From Strigops habroptila (lineage: Eukaryota > Chordata > Aves > Psittaciformes > Psittacidae): a stretch of 64,000 nt of DNA. The notes below the pieces were generated by a model that saw only the letters and a list, made by a program, of their open reading frames with translations, did not search any database and was not told the origin of the DNA. This document shows positions 13,001-26,400 of the stretch, piece by piece (position 1 is the first letter of the stretch; the number at the start of each line of letters is the position of its first letter). The stretch is from contig NC_046360.1 of NCBI RefSeq assembly GCF_004027225.2, positions 5,444,001 to 5,508,000 of the forward strand, in the 5' to 3' direction. The position numbers were made by a program, and so were the translations under genes.

Positions 13001-16000
13001 GGCCCAATGTAATAAACCTACTCAGATATTAAGACAGTTTAGGTGTGTCTGTGCCATGTATCTGGAATCAGAAGCTTTGGGAAGCTTGTTGTAGATACAC
13101 CTGAGCTGGCTTTGTGCATTTGCAGGGCTCTGTGCCCAAGCTTGTAAACTTTCCTGGAAACAGCCATACTGGGGGCTGTGTACAATGCGCAGGCTGGCCT
13201 TTTGAGAGTTACTGGGGTCTGGAAGCAGTATTGTACTGAGATTCCCATTACCGCCGGAGTGAGACTTGCTCTATATTCTGACAGTGAAAATAATAATATA
13301 GTGATAGAACAGGTCCTGAATATGCAATGGGCCACTGTGCTATTGTAAATGCAGCTGGTATATTAGACATTTTTCATACATTTGCACTACAATTAAAATT
13401 ATGAAAATAATTGTAATAGAGTTCCTGGAGGGTAAACGGGTAAAACTGGATTTGCCTTGTTAATAAGGAGTAAAAAAACCCAAACAAACCAAAACCAAAC
13501 ACCAACGAAAAAACCCAAACATCCAAACACAAGAAGAGAAAGCAGAACAAGCTACACACCATTTTCTTCTAAGAAAAAGTGTGCTTGGAAGTGTATTTGT
13601 TTAAAACAAAACATGTATATATCAGATTTGTGATATGCAGAGATATGGGAATTTGTGCAGGATGTTTTGACGTATTATTTCTGTGCTGGCACTGAAAAGA
13701 CCATTTACTGATCCAGATCTCAGACTATTTTAGAAAATGTGCAATTAAAAAGGGTGTGTGATGGGGGGGAGGAGGTAGAATTGCTGGAGTGGAATCACTC
13801 TTACCCGGGTTGCTAACCTACTTTTGAAAGGTGGAGTAATTTACTGCTGTACCATGGCCATCAGCTCATTAATGAAGCTAGGAGAAAGAACTATAAAGAC
13901 TTCAAAAAAAAGATAACTTGGTAGAGTTCCTTCCCTGTTACCATGAACTGAGAAGGAACAACTCTTTACAGTGAAGAAAGAGTAAACGTGCAGCCTTGTG
14001 AGCCCTGTGATGGAGCAATATATGAGATACAACAGTACCGTGTCATCAGTGAAGGCATTATCTGGTTTAGACTTTACTCACTATAATATTTAGCTATTGC
14101 TGTAAGTTGTGCCTTGGTACATAGACCATGGTCTTATTTAAGTATTACTGTCCTTTCCGGAGAATTGCCTATACTGTTCTAAAGCATAATAATACATTTA
14201 ATATAATGAAATAATTTTGCCTTGGATACTGCGTGCATTCTATTATGCGGCAGCCTCTATAAATCAGATAGAAGTTGTTTCTAGTATTTGAATTCGATCT
14301 TCGATGAGGGTAGGCAGCTGCTGCTGTGAAGTCAGTAGAGGGTTTGCACAAGGTAAAGGCCTGGTTCTGTACACTAGTAGCAGTCACAGAAGTGATTGCT
14401 GATGTATTTAAACTGTGTGAGCATTACCTGCTTACTGAAGGGGCCTGTCGGGATAGGTTTTGTTGTACAAGCTAGAGAGGAGAGACTCTCATTTCATATA
14501 CAAATAGCAAAAAAAAAAAGTAGTAGTATTGAATATTGCCAGCGGGAAATCTTTTGTTGTAGAGAAATGCAGTGAAAAGAAAGGCAAGTGCATCACCCAT
14601 TGGTTGATAGGGATAAACTACTGGCTAAGTGGAAAATTGTGAGCCAGTCTGTTAGTGAAAATGGTACATTAAGTGCCACTTGGGAAAATTGAAAAGTAAA
14701 TACTTAGATACTCCTAGTAACTGAATGGTTCTCTTAGTATAGGTGAATAGCCCCACTTAAAATGAGGCCCTGTTTCATTCACTCCATATTTCATTCATCA
14801 GATACAAGTTCTGTTGATAAAATTCTATAGGGAACAATCTAATGGCAGAAAGACACAGAAAATGATGTAAGAGATCTTTCCTTGTTTTATTTTTAACTAA
14901 AGCCAAAAACACCGGTTTGATTGAGTGTTGATATCAAGTGGGTGTGCATCATCTTCGGGCAGGTCGAGTGATATTTGTAAAGGGTGCAAGTACAAACTGG
15001 ATGTCTCAATCCAGCAAAGCCATGGATGCAATAGTTAGGCATGTGGTGGCGTGCATGGTACTCTACCTGATGATCAAAAGAGGGAGAGTGCTTCTTGAAA
15101 CCAAACCAGCAGGTATATCAATACTCTGTGGACAGCTGGGAGGGTGTGAAACAGTAAAAGGATGGGCACACACAGGGGGTTATGGATGTACCCCATTCAG
15201 TCCCCAGGCTTTAGAAATTTGAAGATAAAAAGTATCCGAGAAGGTGCTACCTTTCCTTTATCTCTCAAGAGGAGTTGATGTGCCCATGCAGTTGCTGGAT
15301 ACTTTAACCTGATGGATAGAGTTAGGCTAATTTGGGAAAGTTTTGGTCTCACTGCAAACTTAGAAATGGCAATTCCTTGTCTGTGGAGCTCTTTCAAGGC
15401 CACAAATGCTCAATCCTAACGCCGTTAGTGTCAAGCTTTTCTATCTGTGAGAGAGGAAGCACAATCTTTGCTAAGAATGTGTAGGTTTACCCAAGGGTTT
15501 TCTGAGAGTGCCTTTTGCTGCTGAAATTGAAATAACTGTTAAGACAGCGTTTCTATTTCTAATACCTTGGGAAAGGAGGACCATAAGGGTCAACACAGAC
15601 ACCAGGATTAGAAAAATAAAGTTAAATACAGTATTTGCATTGCTGTAGCTCAGCAACTGAATATTGAGGGGACTAGTGTAGGATGAGGTAGACACTTGGG
15701 CTAAAAGGCATGGCACTGAGTGGGTATATCAGTGCAGCGCAGTTTGTCAGGGTGGTAATGGGACAACTACAACAGCAGTTTGTGCCAGATGGCATTAATG
15801 GACAGATTCTGATGTGTAGCAGCTACTGTTAATTTTCTATTACAGATTTTCAGTACCTTTTAACTTGTTACACTTTCCTTTGGCTATTTAAGGGCTATTA
15901 ATGACAACAACTAGGTACAATTTTTTTTTGTGTTTGCAGAAAAACAAAATACCCAGTTAGAGATATGCTAACATGTATGTTCCAATAGGCTTTTTTCCTA

Positions 16001-18482
16001 AAATACAGCTTTCCAGGCATTTTCTTTAAACCTTCTCTTGTGGATGGGCAATTTCAGGGGTTATCACCTTTCCTCTTCTTGCTAGCCTCTAAATGGCACT
16101 TTCTTTGCCGTGGGCAGTGCAACAGCTATGCTCTGCTCTACTTGTCATGTCCCATTTGCTGCCACCCAAATCAAAAGCAAGTGGTTTGGCGCATATCTGA
16201 GGCAGCTTCTTTAAAAAAACAGTGTTCCAAGGACATAACTAGAGATGCTGCCATTCCCGGGAACCAGCCTGCCTTTCAAAGCCCATTTGCTTTATTTTAT
16301 GTGCTGCTTCCTGTTCTTTTCACATTCTCCTCTCTTTTGTCTTCTAAGCCTGAACTGTAGAGATTCTCAGGGACAGATTATAACTTTCCTCCCAGGTGAG
16401 ATCAAAGAGGGTCTGTTAGAGGCCTGTTCGGCTCTTTTTCACTTAAAAAAAAGTAAAAAAAGCAAACTTTCCACCATCTGCTAGAGCCAGCAGATGCACA
16501 TACATTGTAGTATGGTAGAGGATCTAAGATAACTTTGTGAAGCAGTTTTCATCACCTACCCCTGCCCTTGGTAGTTTATTTTAAAGGATCTAAATGCAGC
16601 ATCTGAGTTTGTGGATTATGACAGAGGAATCATTGGGGTAGGCTTTTGAATTCCTTATTTCCAGCTGCTATATTCCTGTTGAGATACCAAAGTACATGGA
16701 CAAACTGAGATCTGATTCATTACAAAACAGGCAATGCAATGTAACTTCTAAAAGGTGTTCACTGACTTTGGAAATTCCACTGTTAAATTCAGAGTAATAG
16801 CTCAGTATCTCATACATGCAAGTGTTACCTGGGAAAAGTTTTATAACTGCTTTGCTGGAAGTGTTGTCCCATTTCAACTCAAACTCTAAAGGTTTGCAGT
16901 GCCGAGGTCAGCTCTTATAGTTAGGAGTAGGTAATGGATATAGGGTCTGCTTATTCCTCCATACAAAATTGGTCCCTTTCTCCTACTTATTATTTTTCAG
17001 CTTTTCCCACTGCCTTTTTCCTTTCCTTTTCTCTCAATATTCTGGATTTGTATGATGTATTTTGGTTCCATATGGAATAATTGCTGTCACACACCAATAC
17101 AGCAGAATTAACTGGTTTCTAGTCCCAAATGGAGCAATCAGAAACATGCAGTTAGTTGCTTGTGCTGAAATAGTCTTGTGTTACTAAACCCATAGTTGAC
17201 AACTATGCCAGTAGTTAAAAGAAGGGGAAAATGTGGTCACTGGATGTGGAGATCACTGTAGAGTCTGTATATTGGTTTTGTACAGGAAAGAGGAACAGGA
17301 GATGGCAAAACTCCCTTATTGTCAGCATAAGAACTTAGCAAGAGAGAAGGCATGGAGACCTGAGTTGAGGGTAAGGGAACCTTCAAGAGAGAGACTGAGG
17401 AGGGGAAGAAAAACTGCAGTAAGAGATGGAATTTTGCCCTCAGCTGCAGAGAATTGAACAAGTATTTGATTTTAGTGTAGAGGAAAATGCAGTTGAATAA
17501 AAGGGTTGGAGAAGGTGGGAAAAGACAGAACAGTAGGAGCTTAAAAGAAAGCAACAAAGTCTCAAGGTGGCTTTGAGTTGAGGAGGGCAAAGGAGGTGGC
17601 TGCATTACTACATTTATTCCTTCCCTGTTATTAGAGGACCTGTGTGTGTATGAAATATCATTTCTCTTAGAGCTTTTTCAAACCACCATCCTTAGCTAGT
17701 AGCATTTGTATGACTTCCACATAAGATCAATAACAAAACCAAGTTCCTGTGGACTTCATAAAATCCCAGGAATTGTCTCTTTTGGAAGGGTCAAATCTCT
17801 TCTGGGGAAAGTCAGGATAGGAGTTGGGTTTAGATTTTTTGTTCTGTTGTTACTCTGTAGGAGTGCAGCAACATAAAGGCTGTTAGTTTGGTGGCTGAAA
17901 TCCTGGACATGAAGGGTTCTTCCTCCTACATATGCCACTTCATCTGATAAATCCGTAATTCTTCTTAGCATTTTGCTTGGTTGTCCACTTCCAGAAGGGC
18001 AAAGCACAGAGAGAGCCAGAAGAACTTATAGAAATTCTAAGGAAACTCTTCTAATTCTGGAGAAGATCATTATAGCAGCTGAGAAATACCACTGAGGAGG
18101 TGGTAACTGTGTTCCATGAAGATCTTTGTCATGCTGGAGGCTTCATCTAGGGTAAAAGGCTTCATAGCTGCAGTTCAGTCAATACAGCAAGTGATGGTAG
18201 CTGTGATACAGACTGGATACTGATATTTCTCCACATTACCAAAATGTTTATGACAAAACTGCACATTATAGCTTCAAGGCTTGCAAACATACATGATGCT
18301 TTGAAGAAGAATGTAGTGTGTGAATTCCTTCAATTTATACTCCCTCCTTTCCCCCTCAGGTATAGACTCCTGCATTTCTTCATTTGAGACTTCTTTAGCA
18401 CATTGTACCTCAGACTGCATCAGACAGTTACTTCAAAGTTTTCTTTTCTGCGCTGCACTAAATTTGTTTGTTTGTTCTGCAG
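7036..18482. other. Non-coding stretch, no supported gene
   Basis: AT-rich sequence with short poly-A runs and the A/C-rich tract at 13472. All ORFs are of the length expected by chance and lack recognisable domains; many begin only with TTG or GTG. No tRNA or other structured RNA was recognised. Confidence 0.6.
13472..13532 (+). repeat. A/C-rich low-complexity tract
   Basis: About 60 bases almost entirely of A and C in irregular AACCAAAC-type units, with single G, T exceptions. On the other strand it produces a meaningless Phe/Gly/Leu/Val-rich ORF. Confidence 0.8.
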
Positions 18483-18590
18483 CCAAATGCAAAACCTTCT
18501 CCAGCTGAGGAAAGTTTAACTCAGGATTGTCCTTCTGAACCTTCCACAGAGATTCTGAAATGGTGCACTTCCGTACATGTGGAACAAGAG
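18483..18590 (+). other. Isolated exon-like segment of 108 bases
   Basis: A strong acceptor (AATTTGTTTGTTTGTTCTGCAG) is followed by 36 open codons and a good donor (CAAGAG|gtgaga). The segment is in phase 0 at both ends. The peptide begins PNAKPSPAEESLTQDC and ends TSVHVEQE; I recognise no family. No partner exons were found within several kilobases in compatible phase, so it may be a chance arrangement or an exon of a non-coding RNA. Confidence 0.2.
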
Positions 18591-20437
18591 GTGAGAGAGC
18601 ACAAAACATTGTTATACACTGGTTTTACTCGGCATCTGACGAAAATTGGGTATTATTTTATTCAGCGTTGAATTATTTAATTGGTGTATCCTGTCAGTCT
18701 CAAAAATGGCAAAGGATCATACTGTGCATGGCATGACTGTCCATGGTTTATAGCATCAACCTTGATGTGCCTCAAAGCTTCCCTGTAGAATACTTGTGGT
18801 AACTACTTAAATACACTTGTGGGTAATCTGTTATTGAGTTGGGCAGGGATCACCGTCATATAAATTCTGGAAGAGAATGTAGAAAAGCCAGTTTTACTTG
18901 TCTTCTGGATGAAGGTGGTAGAATGTAGATGTATTTTGCTTTGTTTCTGAATTCTCTGAGTTCTTACCTGTATAAAGGTAGTAGGATTACCCTGTGTGTA
19001 CCTGAGAACAGAATTTGGATTCTGTAACTTTTTAGACATACCTCTAGATTTATTCTCTTGATATTAGTTTGTGGGATTACTCTTATCTTATGCAGTACTC
19101 CTCACGTTAGGTCTCCATGTGGCTGGTCGTTAGTGAGATGATGGTTTGTGGAGAAGATGTCCCAAGGGCAGCCTGGGATTTCTGAGTGGATGGTTTCACA
19201 ATAGCCGGAAGAAACCAACTATTGCCTTTGTGTCCTGCTGTCCATTTAGGTGAACATAATTGTTCAAGCACAGAACAAAGGCATTTCAGCACAGTTTCCC
19301 TGGGTTTTGAGTGCTGCTCTGTGACTAGTCTTGCTACCACATCAGCTTCTGTAGCCAATAGCAAACATGGGAATGGTGCAGCCACTATTGCTATATTCCT
19401 TTAGTCTCTTAGACCATGAGACCAGGTACTCAGTTACAGCTGGACTGACTGGAAAGTAGGGTTTGGCACAAATCCAGGCTGAAATGGTTGTCCATGCTGT
19501 CCTGCAAAAACATGTGTCATTGCAGCATCTATTTCTAATAACAACAGTTTATATTTATGCAAAATGTTGGCTGTTCTACTCAGAATAAAAGAAATCTATG
19601 TGAGAATGTGAGTAAAGGAAAGGCACTTATCAAAAGAAGCTCAGTATGAAAGGACCTGTAATTTCAGTTGCCATTGATACTCATTACTAAACTAGTGATA
19701 AACTCATCTGCTCAGGAAATAAATGTCAATGTACTTTTGTAATTTAAATGAGAACTTGTAATATGGAAAATATGCTTCCTGTTCACATCCTTGAAGGTTT
19801 GCTTTGAAATGGGAGTCCCCTGTGATGTCTATTTCATTTTCTTTCATTGTTAAAGTGTTGTGTCACTGATGACATTTCTGCTGAATGCTGCCCAATTATA
19901 ACATTGAACATCTGTACAGGGACATTATACCTTCCCAGGGGGATTATGGGAAACAAGCACACTGGTAAACAAAAGAGTAACTGAAATTATTTGTAGGAAA
20001 TCTAGTCACTTTGTTGGCTGCCAAAGGTTACGGCTTACTAACAAAACATTTTTGCCTTTTATAGCTAGATCAAACATTAAGGGAAAGAAAGCTTTTATAA
20101 TAAATGCAAGGGAAAAGTTATGGTTTGCACTGTACTTATAAAAACAATTTCCATGGGTAAGTGGGTGTTTAGAGGCAAATTGCTTTAAAATATGTGTTTG
20201 TAATATCCTTACTACCACCATATAGGGCAACTTTTAATTTATTCTTTCTGTGCAGTAAATAAAACTCTACTAAAATGCCCAGGATCCCATAATATAATAT
20301 ATAGATGTAAATGTCATGTATTCAGTCTGAAGTTAAACCATATTATCTTGGTGCCAATGTTCTGGATATTTAACAATTCAGTTGATGTTTTAATTCCAAT
20401 TATGGCTTTTGTGGTCAGACACTGAAATGATTAGGCA

Positions 20438-20497
20438 TAAAATTCCCATCCAAGTCGGTGGGAATCTCATGTGTGCAAGTTTTGCAGGCTCGGGGCC
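20438..20497. repeat. Probable remnant of an ancient amniote interspersed repeat
   Basis: AAATTCCCATCCAAGTCGGTGGGAATCTC followed by GTGCAAGTTTTGCAGGCTCGGGGCC resembles the common old motif (ctcccattgacttcaatgggagttt...gactgcaggatcgggcc) of sauropsid genomes, probably a CR1/L3-type tail. The two halves of the inverted phrase remain readable. Confidence 0.4.
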
Positions 20498-23400
20498 ATA
20501 ACCACATGCAGACTACTTCCAGTGCAGCCTTTGCCAGAATCTTTTGCATTCAGACCTTTGCAAGGGGGAAACTGAGGAAACAGGTGGTGCCTCTCTGTCT
20601 CCCACTGCTCTTTGGCCTTGGGGTAAAAGTATGGAGAGAAGGCAAACATATAGTCCAGTCAGTCCATGCTGCAGGGACCTTTGAATATTCCAAACGACCT
20701 GCTGTCATGGCAGGATTTTGTCTGTCTGGCAGTGACTGTGCTGTCCTCAGCCCACCCCTTCTTCGCTGTTTTGTCATTTGAGCTTCAGACACCTCTCCCA
20801 GTCTTCCTCCTTCTGCTCTATCACTCACTTTCCTCTGGTTTCCTTTGTCTTTCCTTCTACTTCATTCCCTATAAATTGACAGCATTAGAAAACCTTGAAC
20901 GTCTGACTTGCTACATGCTGCATCACCCAGAGATGTACACTTAAATTATGTATGTGCTTTCATAATCTGCTCTATTTGGACTATAAGACTGGAAGAACAG
21001 GAGCTGATGACCACTGCTTAGGGCAGTGGGATCAATTCCTGCTTGGTCATTAGGGGCTGTCTTATTAAACCTGAATTATACTTATCTGCAGTAGAAGCTT
21101 GATACTTCCAAGAATTTGTGTCTCCATTCACATTTTTTCTTCATCTTTGTGTGTTGGATTAATCAATAGCTTGCTCCCACCCTGGCAGTATTTCAAATTT
21201 TGGATTAGTTTGATTTTCTTTCCGTGACTACTGAAATGATCTGCAACAATTATCCAAAATACTACAGTTTAAAGTCTTACTGTAATGTTCAGGACTGTGG
21301 CTGTGCAGCATTGTTCTTTAATACTTGCCTATTAATTTTTGAGTGATAGAGCTGTTAAAATGGGTGGGAGGCATTCTGTCACATGGCAACTATTCTATTT
21401 TTTTCTAAATGGATAAATATTGACTATCTCTTATTTTTATCTCAATATATCTGTCTGCAGTTCCTGCTCTCTTCCTGCCCCCAAATAAATAGACCTGTTG
21501 TTGAAATGAAAGAAAGTATGTTTCTACATCTTCAAAATAGAACTAAAAATACCTGCTTGACCTGTGGGTTTTAAGGCAGCTCACAGTCGTGGTTAACACT
21601 AGCCCCCCTGCCGAGATCAAAGTCTGGCCTCATCCAGCTTGAAACACACTGTCAGTACCTTGTTGTTAGGCGGAAAGTATGAGAGTGTTCCCCTCTGCTG
21701 TGGAAAAGCAATGTTTATTTGATCTTGGGGCCCTTCTGAATAATTTTGCTAAATCTAATTGCTCTTGATGTTTAGCCCAGTACATCATAGTGCTTTTTCA
21801 GAAGTAGCTTTTTATGCAACGGGTGAAGCATCAGAATACAGTAAGGACCACTTCAAATATTTCTCATCAAGGCAAAGAACTCTAGATAGATTACTGCAGA
21901 TCAATCTGTACAAACCCTGCATAAACACTGAAGCTCTTTTAAGTAAAATGTACTTAAAAAAACCCTTATGTTATGAAAGGTGAAATACTCTAACTATTAA
22001 AAGAGTTATCATGTGAAAACAGGTAGAGAGGTCTGGTTAATTCACTAGTTCCTGTCAATTTATGATGAAACAAAACATATGATTAAAAAGTATATTATCA
22101 TACATTAAGATTTTATGTTACCAAAATGTAACCTTCCTGTATGTCAAATGCCAACCCTGTTCCTAAATGTGAGCCATGGTTCTCACATGAATGATGCTGT
22201 TGCTGCTACAATATTGCTTGTATGAAACCAAAACACTTTTACTGATAATTATTGTGAAGGACTTTGCAATGGGCTGTGACATTCGGTTGCTGTTCACACT
22301 TCTGGCATGCAAATGACTTGCAAACTTTGCTGCACATAAGTAAGAAGTTTCAGGGTGAAACCATAAATGACAACAACAAAGTAGAAATATCCTTTGAAAG
22401 CAGAAAACGTATGTGAGCTTTGCTGATGGAATATCATACCGAGTGATCATGCACTGGGTGTTAAGCAAGGGTGATTTGTAACACCTTCCTTAACTGGAGT
22501 ATTTGGGAAATGAGCGTCCTTTTCCAAAGTTCCTTGTTGGTTTGATAGATGACATAATGTCTGTAACTGTGTCATAGTTATTTAAAATCTGTCTTTTTGA
22601 CACTTCAGGCACCTCTGTTTAACCTCTGTGTATATTTGTGTGCGTGCTTGCATCTAGGATGATGTTCCCTTGAATCAGTTTGAATGCAGGAGGGTGCTTT
22701 AGGCATATGCAGAGCACAAAGTGGCAGGCAGCAGATTGTCTCCCTTGGGCAAGAGGAGACCAGCTGCTCAAGCACCATTTGTTTCCTTCTTTCTATTACT
22801 TCTGCTGCAGCCAAGAAAGCTGTTAAGTTAGGTGTACATAGAGTTGATAATGTCTGGGGAGGAGAATGATCAGGAGACAATCTCTGCAGTTGTCAGACCC
22901 ATCTTTTAGTAACTGCAGAAGTAAAACCACCATGAGCAAGGGCTTTTGGTTTCCACCTCACACTCTCTCCCTCCTTGAGACAGAAGCAGGCTCATCCCAT
23001 TCCTTTCTTTTTTTTTCCCATTAAGGTATTGGGTGGCAACAGCCAAGAGTATGGAAGAGTAGGGCTGCTTTGAGGTCAACTTCATTTTGCTCTCCATTCA
23101 CCTGTGGAGAACCATTTAAACATGCTTGGCCCTTGAGCCTTCTTGCTTAACTTTTCCAAAACACCACTTCTCACCCCAGCTTTAATTTTCTCTCCCTGTT
23201 CTTTCATTTTACTTCAGAGAGCTGCCTCTTTTTACCCCTTTCTCCAGCCCTCAGCTGGTTAGGTAGCTGGCTAACCTTCCCAGTTTTCCTACTTTCCTAA
23301 AGACATTTCTATAGTAACGATGTGTTGCTTCATTAATAATATGGTGTTCTTTACCGCTGGACCACAGAATTCTGTTTGCTTAATCTGATCTGCTTTGCTT

Positions 23401-26400
23401 GCAGATAAGTCTTGGTCTATATACACTGTTAGCTGTGCCTAGGGACAGTCACTTACACAGAGCTGAATGGGATGCTGGGATGGATGGGCCTTATTTCTGA
23501 GTCAATATAGCTGCTTGGATTTTGTGCGGTGTTGAGAGGCTGCAGCAGCAGTAGATCTATTGCTGCTTTGTGACCTAAGGGAAAAGAAAACTCTTTCCTG
23601 CACTAAGCCTGTCTACTTAATGGGTAAAGGAATTCAGATCAATAAAAGAAAATAGCAGCAGATCTAGAGGAATTCCCTAGGGCCAGATGCATCATCTCAC
23701 AGTCTTTGTACAGAATTTTGCTTCTGTACAGTTCAGGAAGAGCTTTTCCACTGGTGCTAGACACTGGACCAGGTTAAGTGGCTTTTTTCAAACCCTGATT
23801 TTAGCTTGGGAGATTGGAATTCCTCCGCTCCTTCCACAATCACTGGTGGAAAACAGGCTGCTCTCAGCTGTGGATCAGAGCAGGAGCTTCTCAGGCTGCA
23901 GTTTGCTATTCCTCCCCTCCGCTCAGTGCACAAGCTCTGGACTTACCCTCTGTACAGGACTGAGTTTTGTTCGGAGAGGGTGAAGTGATGCCTCCTGGCA
24001 CACACTTGTGAATTTCACCTTCCTGTTCCATTTGATGGGAGATTTATAAAGACAGAGCTCCTCTAGTCATTATCCTTGGCATTTATTTCAACATTAGATA
24101 GAATTTGTGATTAAAATCATGACTCTGATATATTAAACCAAAGTTCAGTGTGGAGAAAAAGATTTATCTTAAGTGTTATGATGAGTTGCTTTATTTCTAG
24201 GTTTTTCAAAGCTCCTCCCAAAAAACTTTTTAGTTTAAAGACTTTAAATTCAAAACATTTATTAATAATGTAAAGGGCTGCCTGTCACTCAAAAGCTATA
24301 AAGAAACTCTGAAATCAAAGTGAAGTAGTTTTTTCATCAAAGCATAAAAACCCTGTAACTTTGGTACAAGCTTTGGTGGTGCTTTGCTTTGTTGGTAAAC
24401 CCACTCAAAACCAAACCCGTATCATAGTCCTCAACACAATCACAGTCTATCTCAGTTGGTCACTACTAATCTGGATGGTACAAGGGGCTAAACTGTAAAA
24501 TTTCTGGATTCTATTTTTTTGTTATATTATTGATTTGTGATTTTCAGGAATCAATTATGTCCAGCTTTTAGAAAGTCCTCAATTTTTAGTGCTTTAAAAT
24601 TCGAGGTATCCAGGGAGAAACATCTTCAGTCACTGCAATCTTGTAACTTCCACAGAGTTCTTAAAGAACATTCTGCTGGTTTTGAAAGTGATGCTTTTGA
24701 AAAATCCACATTTGATCCGTATGTAAAATGGGTGTTGTGGCTAAAGAGCAGTAAAACATACCTAACTCAGTATTTACTAAGCTGTTTGAGCATCTTTGAG
24801 CAAGGGGAGTGCTGAAGTGTCCAGCATAATTCAGCCTTGTTAGTACACTTGCTGGTCAACTGCCTTCCCCTGAGAGCCATTAAGATACTTACCGAGGGTA
24901 CTTGTTAGTATCACATTACAAGAAAACAATGTTAAGGCAACCTCAAAAACAAAGGTGACTGACAAAATGTTTTCTCTTGGTGGAAATGAGCATCACGTTA
25001 CATTTCACTACTATTTGTTTGCTTTGGAAAGGGGGGCTAGGGATTTTCACCTTGTCCTTAGGGCAGCAATTTGCTTACCTTACACTTTCTAGTACTGAAA
25101 ACATTTGTTCAGATTACTGTGTTTCCATCTGATCTGCTCTGTTGTTTATATAGAGGTTGCTTTTCAGTAAAATCCAAAATAATTATTGACACAACTTGTT
25201 CTCTCTAGATTATATCAAACTGGCTGGAACACACAGTAGAAAATGAGTTCCCTTAGTTGCTTTAGGTCACTAAAACTCCTGTTGAAGTCAGTTAAGCCAA
25301 TAGACATACCAAGGCCTCTAAGGGGATGTCTTGCTGTGCTTACAGAACCTACACACACAGTATTTGGAAATGGATCTAAATGCACCTGACTGGAGGCTTC
25401 TCAGCAAAATTAATGTAATTGTTTCGTGGCAATGGCAAATTATGTTGTAGGGGCAGAAAGCAGGGAGGTGTGGGAGTGGTCAGGCAAGCTGGAAAACGTG
25501 AGTAGAGATCTGAGGGAGCTGGGAGAGTGCAGGTGATCCCCAAGAATAAGTTAAGGGATCAAGAAACCAGGATACGCTTTAGAGTGTGTTTTGTATATGG
25601 ACAAAGAACCATGATCAAATACACATGCTTTGGTTCTGGATTGGATTTGAAACTACTTTCCCATCCAATAAAACTTTCATCTTTTTCTTAATATATATCA
25701 TGTAAGCCCCAGCTATCTCCATTTCTCTTCACATTTTAAAACTCTGATTGCCTCAGTGGCTGAATTTCTGGCCAATATCCCTACAGAATTAAAAGTTTCT
25801 AGATGTACAAGAATGGATCATGACTACCTTGATTTGGAGAGGACCATTTCTGAGCTCTAAAGTTTATTCTAATTTGCATAGTGCTGTTATTAATGTTCAG
25901 TAGAGATTGTCTTTTTAATAATAAAGCATCACAAGGGTATACATCATCAGAGATATCACTGGGAGTTTACTATATTATAACTAAATTAAAATGCTATGAT
26001 GCTTCACATATAGTTCTGTTGAAAGTAATGACATAAAACATCTTTAAGAAGTGCTGAAATGTCTATTCTTTTGGTCCCGTAACAGTGAAAATTCTGAACT
26101 GGCACTTTTAATTTGTGCCTGTGGCCTAGATCATTGAAACATTATCTGCAAGAACAGTGGAAATCTTCAAAATGAGTTTCCAGCACCAGCTTCCTGTTTA
26201 CATTGTTCAGGGGTAGTTACAGACTGTTAACATGTAGTTGCTTTTTATGGTTAAGGATACAATTGAGGCATCTCTGTGCAGTTCTCAGCCATTTAAAACT
26301 GTCGTAAAATAACCCAAATAACAGGATGATCAAAGCAATATCACCGACTCCGCATGATAGTGTGACTGCAGCATTTGCAACCATTACTGTAGAGTACTGT

